A stretch of DNA of 64,000 nucleotides from Naegleria lovaniensis (Eukaryota > Heterolobosea > Eutetramitea > Acrasida > Naegleriidae), in the NCBI RefSeq assembly GCF_003324165.1, contig NW_025407876.1, forward strand, positions 95,371-159,370, written 5' to 3'. Both the position numbers and the translations under genes were made by a program. The notes under the pieces were generated by a model, which had not been told where the DNA came from, searched no databases, and saw nothing but the letters and a program-made list of their open reading frames with translations. The number at the start of each line of letters is the position of its first letter. Positions within the stretch are counted from its first letter, which is position 1. Below are positions 32,740 through 43,416 of this stretch, piece after piece.

Positions 32740-34623
32740 TTATTCAAGTTTCATGACTTTGAAAGAAACAAATCCGTCATAATTCACTTCTACAATTTTG
32801 ATTTTCAAGCGAACAGTGGCACCTTCATCGATGCGAATGGTTGTGAATGTGAAACGATCATCAATGAGATGGTCACACAGCTCTCTATTCTCTCCATGAA
32901 TTAATTTCAATAAAGTATTGGTTGCTTCCAATCTTGTTTTCACATCCTGCTCAACGTCCTCAAATGTCTTGTCGCATCCCTCAGCCATAATGTTGATATT
33001 CACAATTTTCAAATTTGGTAAATGTTGGAATAATTGTTGAATAGTCATATTTGCTGGGAGTGATTCAGAGTGGCCATTTAAAATTTCAATGCAAGGATAT
33101 TTCTTGTGAATAGACTGCAAGGTCTTTTCAGCTCTCTTTGATTCATTATTTACTTTATCATCTCCCGTTTCATCATTCTCTTCTTGATCGCCATCTTCTT
33201 CATTCTCTTCTTGATCGTCGCCTTCTTCATCTGTATTGAACAAGTAGTTCAAGTCAAAATTTCTCAGTCTTAGTTTCATGTCATTCAAAAAGTCCTGTAT
33301 GGAATAATCATCGCCTTCATATTCCTCACTTGTTGAGAAATAGACAAGATTTGTACATTTTGCAGCAATCTCTCTCAAGTCTTCTTCGTAGGGCATACCT
33401 CCATCGAAATGTAAACTTTCAAGTTGAGTCATTGAGTTGAAAATTATTGGCACATTTCCACTTTCATGCAAATATCGTTCACCAAATTTCAAATCCAACA
33501 ATTTCTTACAATTGGTGGCAATCGATTGAAACAGCTCATTAGAATAGCACATGTGATACCCCATAGTGAGCTTTTTCAAGTTTGGAATGGTCTTGAACAG
33601 ATAATCAAAATTTTCTTCGGGAAAGTAGTACAACAGATCCAATTCTTCCAAGCTGTCAAAAACAAGGTGGTCTCCAAATGGCTGTGTACAACAGAGACCA
33701 CATTTCAACGACTTGAGTTTTGTGCAATTGGTGAGAAGAGTCTTGTAGAGCATGTATGTCAAGGACTGAGGCGGCATTTCATTGGAGTAGTCTTCCCACG
33801 AATCCAACGAAGGTACTTCCAAATGCTCCAAATTCTTCAAGGTTGAAAACCAAGCCAGCAGCACTTGCATTTCGTCCTGTTTCAAGTTTTTCACAAAAGT
33901 GTGAAAGGAACAACCAAATCTTAATCGTTTCAGTCCTGTGAATATTCCAGTTTGTAATGCAAATTGAAACATTTCCATCGAGAAATTCATCTTAACCAGA
34001 TCATTGCAATCACCTTCCCTTCCCAAATCCAAATATTTGCATCCATTCACTGGATTGCACTTGTGAATGATTTTAAATAATCTCAACATGAAATCACTCG
34101 AGAATTGAATATTCTTTTTAGTGGCATAGTATCGTGTGGGGCATCCTGTGGGTTTGAATCCTAACGAAACCTTTTCATAGAGTGAATGGAAATTACGGCC
34201 ATCTTGTTTTTCATTCTTCTGTTCCTTTTCATTGTGCACGAGTATGCTGTTCTTTCCATCATCATGATGAGAAGCTTGTTGATCATTCGGAATCAACACC
34301 TTGTTGTCCAAAGCATCCAAAGCAATTCCTCCGGTGAGTTCATAACATCGTCGACAAGTTCTCATGATACTTCCGAGAAGATCATGGAGCGGATGAAGAA
34401 ATGAAAAAACATGAGCCAACGAGTCATCATCTAATTTCAAAAGACTCACCATTCCATCATGATGATGAGTTTGTAATTGTTGATCCGAATCGATAGAAAC
34501 AATCACGGAGGGGTCTTGTTCATGAACAGTAGGAGGAGTGTGTTTCACTTTTTTAGTACAGGTATTCAGGTCGTGGTTGTTGGTGGTCGAAGTGAGTGAG
34601 ACTTGATCCGAGGGTCGTTTCAT
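32740..34623 (-). CDS. F-box/LRR protein
   Basis: Single exon, 627 residues, ATG 34623. A His/Asp/Gln-containing N-terminus precedes an F-box near residues 61-105 (LLKLDDDSLAHVFSFLHPL, then MRTCRRCYEL). The body has LRR-like segments such as LKRLRFGCSFHTF, LEELDLLYYFPEE and LKKLTMGYHMC, and an acidic insert of Glu/Asp/Gln repeats (EEGDDQEENEEDGDQEEND) near residues 465-490. The repetition of QEEN within that insert suggests a slippage-derived expansion. The expected role is as an SCF adaptor. Confidence 0.75.
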   Translation of the reverse strand: MKRPSDQVSLTSTTNNHDLNTCTKKVKHTPPTVHEQDPSVIVSIDSDQQLQTHHHDGMVSLLKLDDDSLAHVFSFLHPLHDLLGSIMRTCRRCYELTGGIALDALDNKVLIPNDQQASHHDDGKNSILVHNEKEQKNEKQDGRNFHSLYEKVSLGFKPTGCPTRYYATKKNIQFSSDFMLRLFKIIHKCNPVNGCKYLDLGREGDCNDLVKMNFSMEMFQFALQTGIFTGLKRLRFGCSFHTFVKNLKQDEMQVLLAWFSTLKNLEHLEVPSLDSWEDYSNEMPPQSLTYMLYKTLLTNCTKLKSLKCGLCCTQPFGDHLVFDSLEELDLLYYFPEENFDYLFKTIPNLKKLTMGYHMCYSNELFQSIATNCKKLLDLKFGERYLHESGNVPIIFNSMTQLESLHFDGGMPYEEDLREIAAKCTNLVYFSTSEEYEGDDYSIQDFLNDMKLRLRNFDLNYLFNTDEEGDDQEENEEDGDQEENDETGDDKVNNESKRAEKTLQSIHKKYPCIEILNGHSESLPANMTIQQLFQHLPNLKIVNINIMAEGCDKTFEDVEQDVKTRLEATNTLLKLIHGENRELCDHLIDDRFTFTTIRIDEGATVRLKIKIVEVNYDGFVSFKVMKLE

Positions 34624-34830
34624 GGTGTTTGTATATTTTTTTTTCTCGAAAAGAATGGAATTTCAAAGTCCCGAACGATTACATGAAAAGGCAGATCAGA
34701 TCTGAACAAAACATCAATAGTTTCATGTTAAGAAATTACCAGAGGTAATGCTGCAACGATTACAATTCCGTACACAAGAATACTTTTCTGCCTTGTTGGT
34801 AGACTCCATCGTAAGCTAATAGGTGTTCAA

Positions 34831-35612
34831 ATGGGGTGTGTTTTGACAGCCAGCGATGTTTCCCAACCAATAAAACACATAGTAACGGATCCAATCAGAA
34901 CTTAATTCCTGAAGTTCATTTTGTTTTACAAGACGCCCAAGAATTCTATATTGCCACTACGGATGCCATGACTTACGGTCATCAGTTTGTGGAGTTCAGT
35001 AAAATAGAACGTCCATCCCAAAGAGACAGTTCATACACTCACACATCTGAGAGCTTTTGGGGAAATTTGGAAGAATGTTTAACAAGCCATGAACCTGTTC
35101 GAGGTGAATTCGATAACAATTTAGAACTCTAAATGGAAGACGTGTTGAACGAACAGGCACGCGATTTCATGAAGCAGGTAACAGTGGTGGATGTACTTTG
35201 TTGAATTTAGTGTTATCTGACGTGTTTGGAAATCCTGATAATTTTACCAAGAGGATCTGTAAAGTTGGAAGATTTCAGATACAATCTTCATGAGTTGGAG
35301 GAAGTAGACTTTTTATACTTTTTATCAGGAAACGGAAGTTATAATTATGTGTCTGCTCATCGTTGTTTGAGGTTTCCATTGCGAACACGTCCTGCTATCA
35401 TTCGGGCGAGGAATATTGCAAATGAATTGTTTTCCAAAGGTGGACCATTGTTCGAGGAAGAAAAGACCATGACTGCATTGGAGGGTTCTGAACAGCTTTG
35501 GAAATTGTTTTCATCAGAGAAGGCAATAATGCACTTACAAGATAAAATCGGCCAAGTGTTGCAAAAGGTGACACATAATATTGAAGCGTTCAAGAAGCAT
35601 ATAATTACTTGA
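34831..35612 (+). pseudogene. Frameshifted gene remnant, family unknown
   Basis: Four open stretches in the order of frames 1, 3, 2, 3 abut with no plausible intron between them. They are 34831-34905 (begins MGCVLTASDVSQP), the frame ending at 35132 (IPEVHFVLQDAQEFYIATT; TSESFWGNLEECLTS), a frame read through 35165-35293 (RFHEAGNSGGCTLLNLVLSD) and the frame 35226-35612 (FRYNLHELEEVDFLYFL; RPAIIRARNIANELF). Each stretch has protein-like composition, and the joins suggest single-base indels. The N-terminal MGC resembles an N-myristoylation context. I do not recognise the family. It may be a decayed gene or may reflect base-calling errors. Confidence 0.5.
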
Positions 35613-35759
35613 ATAAGAATTCATCCGTGTCGATAAAATAGAGTTCGGTGTTGTTTTGAAATGAATGAGTGCGAAAACATCTTCTAATGCTTGGTCTCCT
35701 CATATTTTCTTTTTTTGTTTTATTTGCATGCTCTTGCTCACGAATTATTCTGTTATCTC

Positions 35760-36368
35760 TCAACCTGATTTAAATAGTAATATTGTTAAGCCAGAGAAAA
35801 TAAAGTAAATAAAACACTTGGATTCGTATGTGACCTGGTAATGATGTAGTAATCGCAATGTTAGTTGCATTTGATTACGTTTCCAACGGTTGACAAGTGT
35901 CGTTCATGACATTTCCCAAATATAAAGCACACAATCCAAATCAATCGTTTAAAATCATGGTTACACCAATCAATTGCACATGTGTTTGTTCATTTTCAAT
36001 ACCATCATTAATTTTGTCCATAATATTAATTTTGTTTTTTCAACCAATGATCATTCCAATAATATTCAACAAAATTCTTTCGTTCCGATCATGAACTCAC
36101 TCCAAAAAAAACATACCATACTTCCGAAACTCTTTCCGACGATACAATGCCAATATTTTCCATACACTTCATCAAATTGTTTTTTAATAAACGATGCAAT
36201 ATCCTTTTCGATTGTATATTTTTCCATGGCTTGTTTTGTGACCGTTACTGCCATGTCTTTCATTTCTTCGGTCATGTCGACGGTTTTAATGACTATTTCC
36301 GAGGATGTTGTCGAGGACGATGCTGCTGATGTGTTCAGACCCGATGAAGATGCTTGATGTTGGGACAT
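35760..36368 (-). CDS. DYNLL: LC8-type dynein light chain, 2 exons
   Basis: Exon 36117-36368 (ATG at 36368) joins a 75-bp last exon 35760-35834 across a 282-bp intron in phase 0, giving 108 residues. The first exon carries the LC8 helices and [19 protein letters not shown], then [14 protein letters not shown]; the second reads [20 protein letters not shown] and ends FKSG. This matches the LC8 ending (VTHE...FIYF...LLFKSG), which proves the small exon. LC8 is a dimeric hub in dynein and many other complexes. A ~20-residue Ser/Thr-rich N-terminal extension is unusual. The first-exon frame read alone gives a false C-terminus. Confidence 0.93.
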
Positions 36369-36494
36369 TTTTTTTGTAAAGTGTGAAAAAATAGCTTTTA
36401 GTTTGAAATGATATTAATAAATATTGCAATAATTGAATCAATGAATACCACGCTCCAACACAACCAAAGCATCGATCTCCTTATCATACACACA

Positions 36495-37582
36495 TTAATA
36501 CACAGTAGAATTCTCAGAAACTTTCTTCACATAATCCTCTCCCTTTCTATAACTACCGTAACCAGTTTTTGGTTCAGTATACACATAGATCATCAAGACA
36601 CCATTCGAATGGCCGACCATTCTCATTGTGGCAAACATGGCCAATCCCTTCTTTTCAACTGTAAGTGGTATTTCCAAAATGTGTGTAATTTCCTTATTCT
36701 TTGCATGAGCTTCAGGCACAAGATCCTTCTTTTCTCCAATTTCCACTTTCGAATATTCCTTTTTCATTTCACGAAAACGTTCTTCTGTCAAATTCTTGGA
36801 AACTTGATCCCAATTCAATTCACCAATTTTACAATAAGTGACTACAATGACATGTCCAGTGTTCATGTTGGCCAACACTGCTGCATGAGATCCGGAAACT
36901 TCACTTGAGGAGAGCATGGTGAAATCTTTGGGGACACATAATTGTGCAGCCAAATTAGGGTTGGTTCCGAGTGGAATGTAACTGTACTCATGATCCAACA
37001 CGTATTGTTCGTGTCGACATAATTTGTACGAAATGTACAAGGTACCACTTTTGACATCTTGTAATTTTAGAGTTTCTTCATAGACCTTTTCGTGTTCGAG
37101 TTTGTCGTTGTGAAGGATCAATTCGGCTTTGCCAATGAAATCCTATATGAAATATATATTTTTCAGAAATTTCAGATATTTTCATCATCATCCGAGATCA
37201 ATAAATCCAAATCAGGAATTCATGAATTATTGCATCAGAAAGAAGAAATAAAAACAATGAACTCACGTACATCTCGGGAAAGCATATCCCAATCATAGAC
37301 CTTGAACAACAACTTGATTCCTTCATTCTTCTTATCCAAATAATCCAAATGATAAAAAGTCTTGGTTTCATTCCACTCCGGATTCAAATTCTTTTTCTTA
37401 ACACTCGTCTTTTGTTTCCATCCTTTAGCAATATCTTTCAGATAGGATGGAATGGCATCGGTTGAAAGAGATTTGGCTTGAACCAATACATAGGGATCAC
37501 TTTTACCATTGAAATCTGCAGCTTCAAGATCGGCAGCACGTTTTACAGTTATTGAGAGAGAATCTAAGAAGGCGAAAGGCAT
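36495..37582 (-). CDS. C2-domain protein, 2 exons
   Basis: Exons 37271-37582 and 36495-37142, with a 128-bp intron in phase 0, give 319 residues. ATG 37582 starts MPFAFLDSLSITVKRAADLE. The C2 domain has the usual calcium ligands: AADFNGKSDPYV in the first loop and YDWDMLSRD-DFIG in the second, the latter restored by the splice. A C-terminal ~200-residue region has no recognised domain (SYIPLGTNPNLAAQLCVPK; THILEIPLTVEKKGLAMFA) and resembles a conserved protist architecture. No membrane segment is visible. The likely role is calcium-dependent membrane binding, inferred from the acidic residues. Confidence 0.8.
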
Positions 37583-37950
37583 GCTGGGTGATGTTAAAAG
37601 GAATCAAGAGGAATCGTTTTCAATGATTTTTTTTTGATGTTGTGATGGAAATGCAAGAAAAGTTCATTTTAATTCTAAAGTGGAATCAAGAAAGAGCGTT
37701 TTTGTTTTTTGAAACATTTGTAAAATGGAAGGTCGATCTTTGTGAACACAGTCAGAACAATGAAGAAGCGTCTTGGAGCGAGAGATGGTTAACAGGTCAC
37801 TCAATGCTACGACTTTATCGATTGTTCCTTTGAATTTCGGTATTAAATAATTCATGCCAGCAATGCAATGAAAAAGAGTCAATTTCTGAAACAATTTACT
37901 TTCACATGTTACAACAACAATCAACTCATTTCCAAATCATTGTGTGCTTC
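37583..37950. other. Intergenic region, nothing recognised
   Basis: A 368-bp stretch between two minus-strand genes: upstream of the C2 gene and downstream of the secreted peptide gene. Short frames on both strands (37642-37833 plus; 37664-37924 minus) show no coding character. Confidence 0.4.
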
Positions 37951-38526
37951 TTAATAAACACACTTCTGACCAAACAATCTTGCCCATGAAAAAGCACCAG
38001 TTGGAATACAACGAGGACCCCATTCAGAATCTGCCATTTCTTCTGCGTCCTCTTCTTGCTCCTCTTCTTCAAAGGCATCTTCTTCGAGTAATTCCTTCCA
38101 AGCAGCACGAAGCACTTGTAATTCTTCCTTTAATTTCTGTTTCAACAATACGGAATCTTGTTTATGACGAGTTTCCATATTCTTTTTCATTCTTTCAAGT
38201 TGTTCGACAATTCTTAAATCAGCCATTTCGACCACACTCTTCTCAGCAGACTTTCGTGCTGGTTGAATCAACCAACGTTTGTTTTGACGTTGTTCTTGTT
38301 CGAGATTTTGACGAATGGTTTCAAGAGATGCATCGGTTGGTAATAAATCAGCTTGTGGAGATGATCTACGAAGTTGAGAAAGGAGATGTCTCAACTCGGA
38401 TGCAAGGTTGTTTTGTGGATGGACAGCTGGCAAAATATCATTTTGTTGTTGTGCATGTGAAACGTTCAAACTCAACAAGGCAATGATGACAAGTGCCAAA
38501 ACACTACACACGACGATGGATTTCAT
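37951..38526 (-). CDS. Secreted peptide precursor with C-terminal Cys-x15-Cys loop (paralogue A)
   Basis: ATG 38526 gives 191 residues with a clear signal peptide (MKSIVVCSVLALVIIALLSL, cleavage near SHA-QQ). A polar middle contains a Lys/Arg/Glu-rich predicted helix or coiled coil (ERMKKNMETRHKQDSVLLKQ), then a strongly acidic stretch (DAFEEEEQEEDAEEMADSE). The end is GPR-CIPTGAFSWARLFGQKC-VY. The only Cys residues after the signal peptide are the two bounding this 17-residue loop, so a single disulfide ring is likely. The same layout and motif recur in the gene at 43417-43839. The architecture recalls a prohormone or antimicrobial precursor, but no known family was recognised. A TATTTAAAG box lies about 40-50 bp upstream of the ATG on the minus strand. 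Confidence 0.78.
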   Translation of the reverse strand: MKSIVVCSVLALVIIALLSLNVSHAQQQNDILPAVHPQNNLASELRHLLSQLRRSSPQADLLPTDASLETIRQNLEQEQRQNKRWLIQPARKSAEKSVVEMADLRIVEQLERMKKNMETRHKQDSVLLKQKLKEELQVLRAAWKELLEEDAFEEEEQEEDAEEMADSEWGPRCIPTGAFSWARLFGQKCVY

Positions 38527-39066
38527 GTTTTTTTCAATGGTCTCAGGTTGATAACGTTGGAAGGACTCTTTAAATACGTGCTTTGAAATTTCTTGATGTG
38601 TTGCATGGTTGTGGGGGAGTTCAGTTCGTGTTTTCAGTTAATGGAAGTGACTGTAACCAATTCAACACTTCCAAATCTGGCTCTATTACAACAATGATTT
38701 GCTTGAACATCAACTTTGATTATCTATCTGATAATACAGTAGTTGATAAGATTCCTGTCCTATCCAACAATTAAAAAGACCAAGTCCTAAAGAAATATAA
38801 ATTGTCCAAAAAGTTGCAATCTTTCCATCTGTCATTGGTTTCAACTTACATTTGAAAACACAATTCTCGAGCGGTCGAATAATTGAATTATTGTGTCCAT
38901 CCTAGTTTTCCTCTCTTCCAGGTAAATTGAATTGTGATATTCTCCAAAATAAGGTTGGAAATCAATTGGGGTGATGAACATGCTGAGATTATGATATAAA
39001 ATTCTCCGTAAAGTGAACAGCTACTACTGGCTGAAAGTACTCCAACGAAAACAAGTGAACCATAAT
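38527..39066. other. Intergenic region, nothing recognised
   Basis: A 540-bp stretch between the secreted precursor promoter and the 3' end of the F-box/LRR gene. A 63-residue plus-strand frame (38583-38774) has no domain or supporting signal. No RNA gene was seen. Confidence 0.4.
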
Positions 39067-41078
39067 TCATATAAAATGTCTCTGCCTTTGTATGACAACT
39101 GTTGTCAAATATTTGAATGTGGATAGTCGTGTGGCAATCTCTTCGTATGTATTACCCCCAAATACATTGCCTTGCATGTCGAGCTCTTGCAACTTGGTCA
39201 AGTACTTGCTTGACACAATAGCAAGAGCTCCTGTTGATGAAATGCAATTACAGGACACATGTAACCCTATTATTGTTAGATCAAGCATGTGTGACAAAAA
39301 TCCATTGAAATAATAAACAACACACCTGTTAAGTTTTGCATCAATTCGCTTGAGGCTAATGCCACGGCACCCTTCGATCCAATATTGCAATTATTCAACC
39401 TTAAACATGTTAAATTCTTCATATTAACACTGTTGGCAATAGAGATTGCACCTTCGCTGTAAATTTGTGAATTCGCAAAAAGATTGAGATGTGTCAGATG
39501 TTTCAAATGCTCGCTCTCACAAAGAGAAGCAATTCCATAGTCACCAATCCCATTGCTACTCAGCTTTAAAATAGTTAAATTGCTCAAATATTTGCAGGAC
39601 GCCAATGCTGAGAGTCCTTGGTCGTTAATGGTATTGTAGTTTAAATTCAATTCTTTAACGTTCCTTAATAATCGAGAGCATTGGGACATCAGAACAGCTC
39701 CGTCAGACTTGATACCGTTCGAGCTTAGATCTAAAGATGTTAATTTTTCGAAATGATTTGTTGTGTACATGGATGAGTTAAATAATAACGTGCCGTCTAA
39801 TTGGTTCCCACTCAAATTTAAACTAGTTAAATTTACCAAATGTGGGCTCTGCATGAGTAAAGCACCCGCTTCTTCGCTGATTTTACAACAGATCAAATGA
39901 AGCGTTTTGAGACGTTTCGAACTTTCGTGGGCAGCTAATTCCTTTGCTCCATCAATGTCAATTGGAGAAAACGAAAGTTTCAAGTACTGCAAGTTGTGAA
40001 GTACGGTAATATCCTTCATAAACGCCTTGGGTACGACAAAACGAATCTGTATGGATAAGTGGGTTAAACTACTGTTGAAAACGCTGGAGGCAAACATTGG
40101 AAAGGGATGTTTTGGAGTTATTCTTGGCGAATAAACTCCTTCTAAATTCAATTGTGTTAAATTGCTCATAGAGTGACTTGTAATGAGCACCTTCACCCCT
40201 TCATCATCAATAGCATTTGCCAAATTTAACGTTCTAATGTTATTCAAATATTTGCTTGAGGCAATACATCTTGCACCCACAAGACGAACAGCATTATGGC
40301 TTAAATCCAATAGAGTAAGATTTTTCATGTTGCTACTTTGTGTCAAGCATTCAACATCGCAGGCTTGAATCTTATTATAAGCAAGATCCAATATTGTAAG
40401 ATTTGTCAGAGTCTTGCTATTTCCAATTGCTTCAACACTTGCTCTGGTGAGCGAATTTGTTTGTACATAAAGCTCGCGTAAGTTGGACATGACTGGGCTT
40501 GCTGCAATAGCTATTATTCCTTCATCTTCGAGTGTTGTAGCATTGACATTCAAACTTGTCAAGTTAGACATGAATTTACTCCATACGAGTGAAAAAATTG
40601 CACTGCAAGACGACGATGAAGATGAACTATTCCGACTGAAATCGTTTGCAGAAAGATCCAATGATTTCAAATTTTTCAAGTTTTCGCACGAGGCTAGAGT
40701 ATTCAGTTGATCTTGTCCCAATAAATTGTTGGATAAATTCAAGCAAGTAATATTGGAAATTGGAGGACTTAGGATAGAATAAATTCGTGTTGCTTCCGAA
40801 ATTGTTTCTGCTTCTCGTAGCTCTGTTGAAGGCTGTTGTTTGGTCATTGTTGAACCAGTTTCTGAAATTTCTTCTTCTTGCTCCAACAACAATGAATGAT
40901 GATCAACTCTCGGACGCAAACGACTCTTTGAAAAATCCAAATTCAAAGGCATTTCCATTACTTTCCCATACCACTGCTTGGAAACAAGCCTGCACACGAC
41001 AATAAGGCTTCGGTCTTCCACGTATTGAAAAATATGGAAAAGCATATCATCTGCAAAAAGTTCATCATGTTGGAGCAT
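39067..41078 (-). CDS. F-box protein with ribonuclease-inhibitor-type LRRs, 2 exons
   Basis: Exons 39326-41078 and 39067-39266 join across a 59-bp intron in phase 1 (junction QNLT-G-LHVS), giving 650 residues from ATG 41078. An F-box lies at residues about 5-50 (LFADDMLFHIFQYVEDRSL, CRLVSKQWYGKV). About 18 regular LRRs follow, many with the pattern x-L-T-x-L-x-L-S-x-N-x-[IL]-x-x-x-G-[AV] typical of RI-type repeats, for example LTLLDLSHNAVRLVGARCIA and LTHLNLFANSQIYSEGAIS. Near-identical repeats imply recent internal duplication. The protein is probably an SCF adaptor with a horseshoe ligand-binding surface. Confidence 0.85.
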
Positions 41079-41203
41079 TTTATTAGTAACTACAAAATAG
41101 AGTTTCAGTTTCTATTTTCAAGGATGACATGGGCGTGATTTATTCTGAATGCGGAGTTTGATGGAAGAAAACGTTGGGAAATCGGTTTATCATTAATTAA
41201 AAA

Positions 41204-43164
41204 ATGTTTCCAAATAATCATGGAGAGAGTTGTTATACCAACAACAACAACGACCAATATCAACAACAACAACAAAAACCACGGCCGTGTGCTAGAGTCA
41301 TCAACCAACATCATCAAGAAAGCAATGGTGTTACATACACGGACAATGAATTTTTAAATCTTGAGGATTTTCTGGTGGATGAGTCCAAATCACAACGGAA
41401 TGCAAATGATGACGGATATTCATCATTCAGTTCTGGACAACAAGTTTTAGGTTCATTCATTCATCGGGATGGAGATGGGAATGAACTCATACCATCGGGA
41501 CAACATTGGACAGACAATAATAACGACCCTCTCCAACACTTGCAGAGTTTCATCGGTAGCTTTATCATACCTTCGTTTTCTTCAAGTACAACTGCACAGG
41601 CTAATATCACTAGTAATAACGAGAGCAATAATGTAAATAATTTATCAAACAGTAGTGACGAGAACAGTTCGGAATTTTTTCCAATCGCTTGTGAACAGGT
41701 ATGCAATTAAGCATTTATTTATGGTAGTAGTAATGAATTTATTAAATAACATTATTTATGAAATGACAGTGCCGACAACAGCATCGAAGGTGTGATAAAC
41801 GATTACCAAAATGTTACTTGTGCACCCAACGAAAAGTTGAATGTGTCTATAGAGAACCTAGAAGAAACAAGAAAACCAATCATGATAACAATGTAAAGAC
41901 TCCAGAAAACTCCAGAAATCACTCATCGAACGTACACCAAAGAAATGTAAATAATCCATCGACCCATTCCATGAACCCATTATTCTCACCTTATCCTCTT
42001 GGGAAAAAGTCAGTTAATGAAGAGTTGAAAACTTCCGAGTTATTGAGCTCACGAGCTGTCTTTGATCTTTATTTTGATGTGGCATGTGAAGGCTATCCGT
42101 TGGTGTCACGAGAAGAATTGGAAAATTTTATCACACATTTTCCAAATTGTGATGATGTTGGAAATGACACTAACAAGTTGCAAAATTGTGAAATGTTTGC
42201 CATGTATTTTAGTGTTAGGGCATTGTGTGAATCTCGAAATGGATTGTTTGAACAATCAGAAAAAAGCATTCAAAAATCTAAAGATTGTCTTTCCAAAGTA
42301 TTTGATCGAACATCAATCACCGTAGCTGCAGTATATGCACATTTGGTAATGTATGAATTATACACTGGAAAGACAGAACAAGCCAAATTCTATTTTACAA
42401 TTCTCGACTTTTTATCAAAGAAATTATTTGCACCAGAAGACTCTGAGAGTGTTACTCCATCCCAACCAACTATTTATGAAAAGAATTTGGAAGTATGGAT
42501 CTATAGCTACAATGCTGCTCTAAAATTGGGTATTATAGAAGATTTCGATAAGGTATCTGTTGAAAATTTTTTGTCTTGCATTCCTGAAATATATTCTTTT
42601 TTTTGTCAAGAACCATTGCCTCAAGAATGGATTCAATTGATGACTAGCAAAGTGACACCTGAAAATTGTTTTGAGATTTGGAGCATTATTGAATTACTTG
42701 TGAATAAGTTCAAAAATATCGAAAAATCAGACATGCTTTCAATACCTGACACAGTGAATAGGCTTGAATTTGTTGAACCTCTTTATCAAATGATATTGGA
42801 CAGTTTGAGGATAGCAATATTGTCAAAATCTCAATCATCCATCACACGAGAAGTTATTGAACAGAGTGCACTTAGCATTACCAATCACACCGAAAATCCT
42901 CTTTACCCACTATTTCCAATTGATGTTGTGTTTTGTGTGAAACAAGCAGTCGAAAAACATTTAGAAATATGCAACTCCATACTACAACAGGGAGGGAATG
43001 ATTTTGTACATAATGGAGTCGACTATTGCAGCATTTTAAAAAAGGATTTACGTGCTTTCACTGTGATGAAACCAAAATTCAAAGCAGTGAACAAATGGAT
43101 TAATAACATTTCCTCTCGAATTGAGGAAATGATTGCCACTATTGAACGAGTCAAATTTCAATAA
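41204..43164 (+). CDS. Zn2Cys6 binuclear-cluster transcription factor, 2 exons
   Basis: Exons 41204-41698 and 41770-43164 (71-bp GTATGC...ACAG intron, phase 0) encode 629 residues. The splice creates a complete Gal4-type cluster: CEQCRQQHRRCDK followed by CYLCTQRKVEC. That is C-x2-C-x6-C-x6-C-x2-C-x6-C at residues 163-190, with the basic residues expected for DNA contact and a basic linker (REPRRNKK). The N-terminus is Asn/Gln-rich and likely disordered; the C-terminal ~380 residues are helical and could be the middle-homology or regulatory region. It is divergent from the F-box/LRR gene with 125 bp between starts. The family is abundant in fungi, so its presence in this lineage is notable. 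Confidence 0.88.
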
Positions 43165-43416
43165 TGCATGTTGACATTGCAATCTATATCTGGTTTGTAG
43201 CTTTGGATCTGAACATGGAGAATGTCACACTTCATGTTACAGTACTATAACATGCGGCTCCCATCAGCCATGAAATGACAGCGATCAAAACCTTGAGGTA
43301 CATCTACTATTATTGGACCACAGTTCTGGTGCTACTACCGAAATTATATCCAACGCTCATGAAATTGATGTATCATATTGCTCTCGTTTACTAATAACAT
43401 AATTTAAAATACATCA

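Noticed and set aside
35881-36060. Possible LC8 C-terminal exon near 35890-35940
   Set aside because: It has no upstream AG acceptor in this interval and matches LC8 poorly; the exon at 35760-35834 matches VT...FIYF...LLFKSG well.
37642-37924. Short frames on both strands next to the secreted precursor
   Set aside because: They overlap each other antisense, have no signal or domain, and lie in probable UTR.
38583-38774. 63-residue plus-strand frame
   Set aside because: No domain, no supporting context, ordinary for AT-rich spacer.
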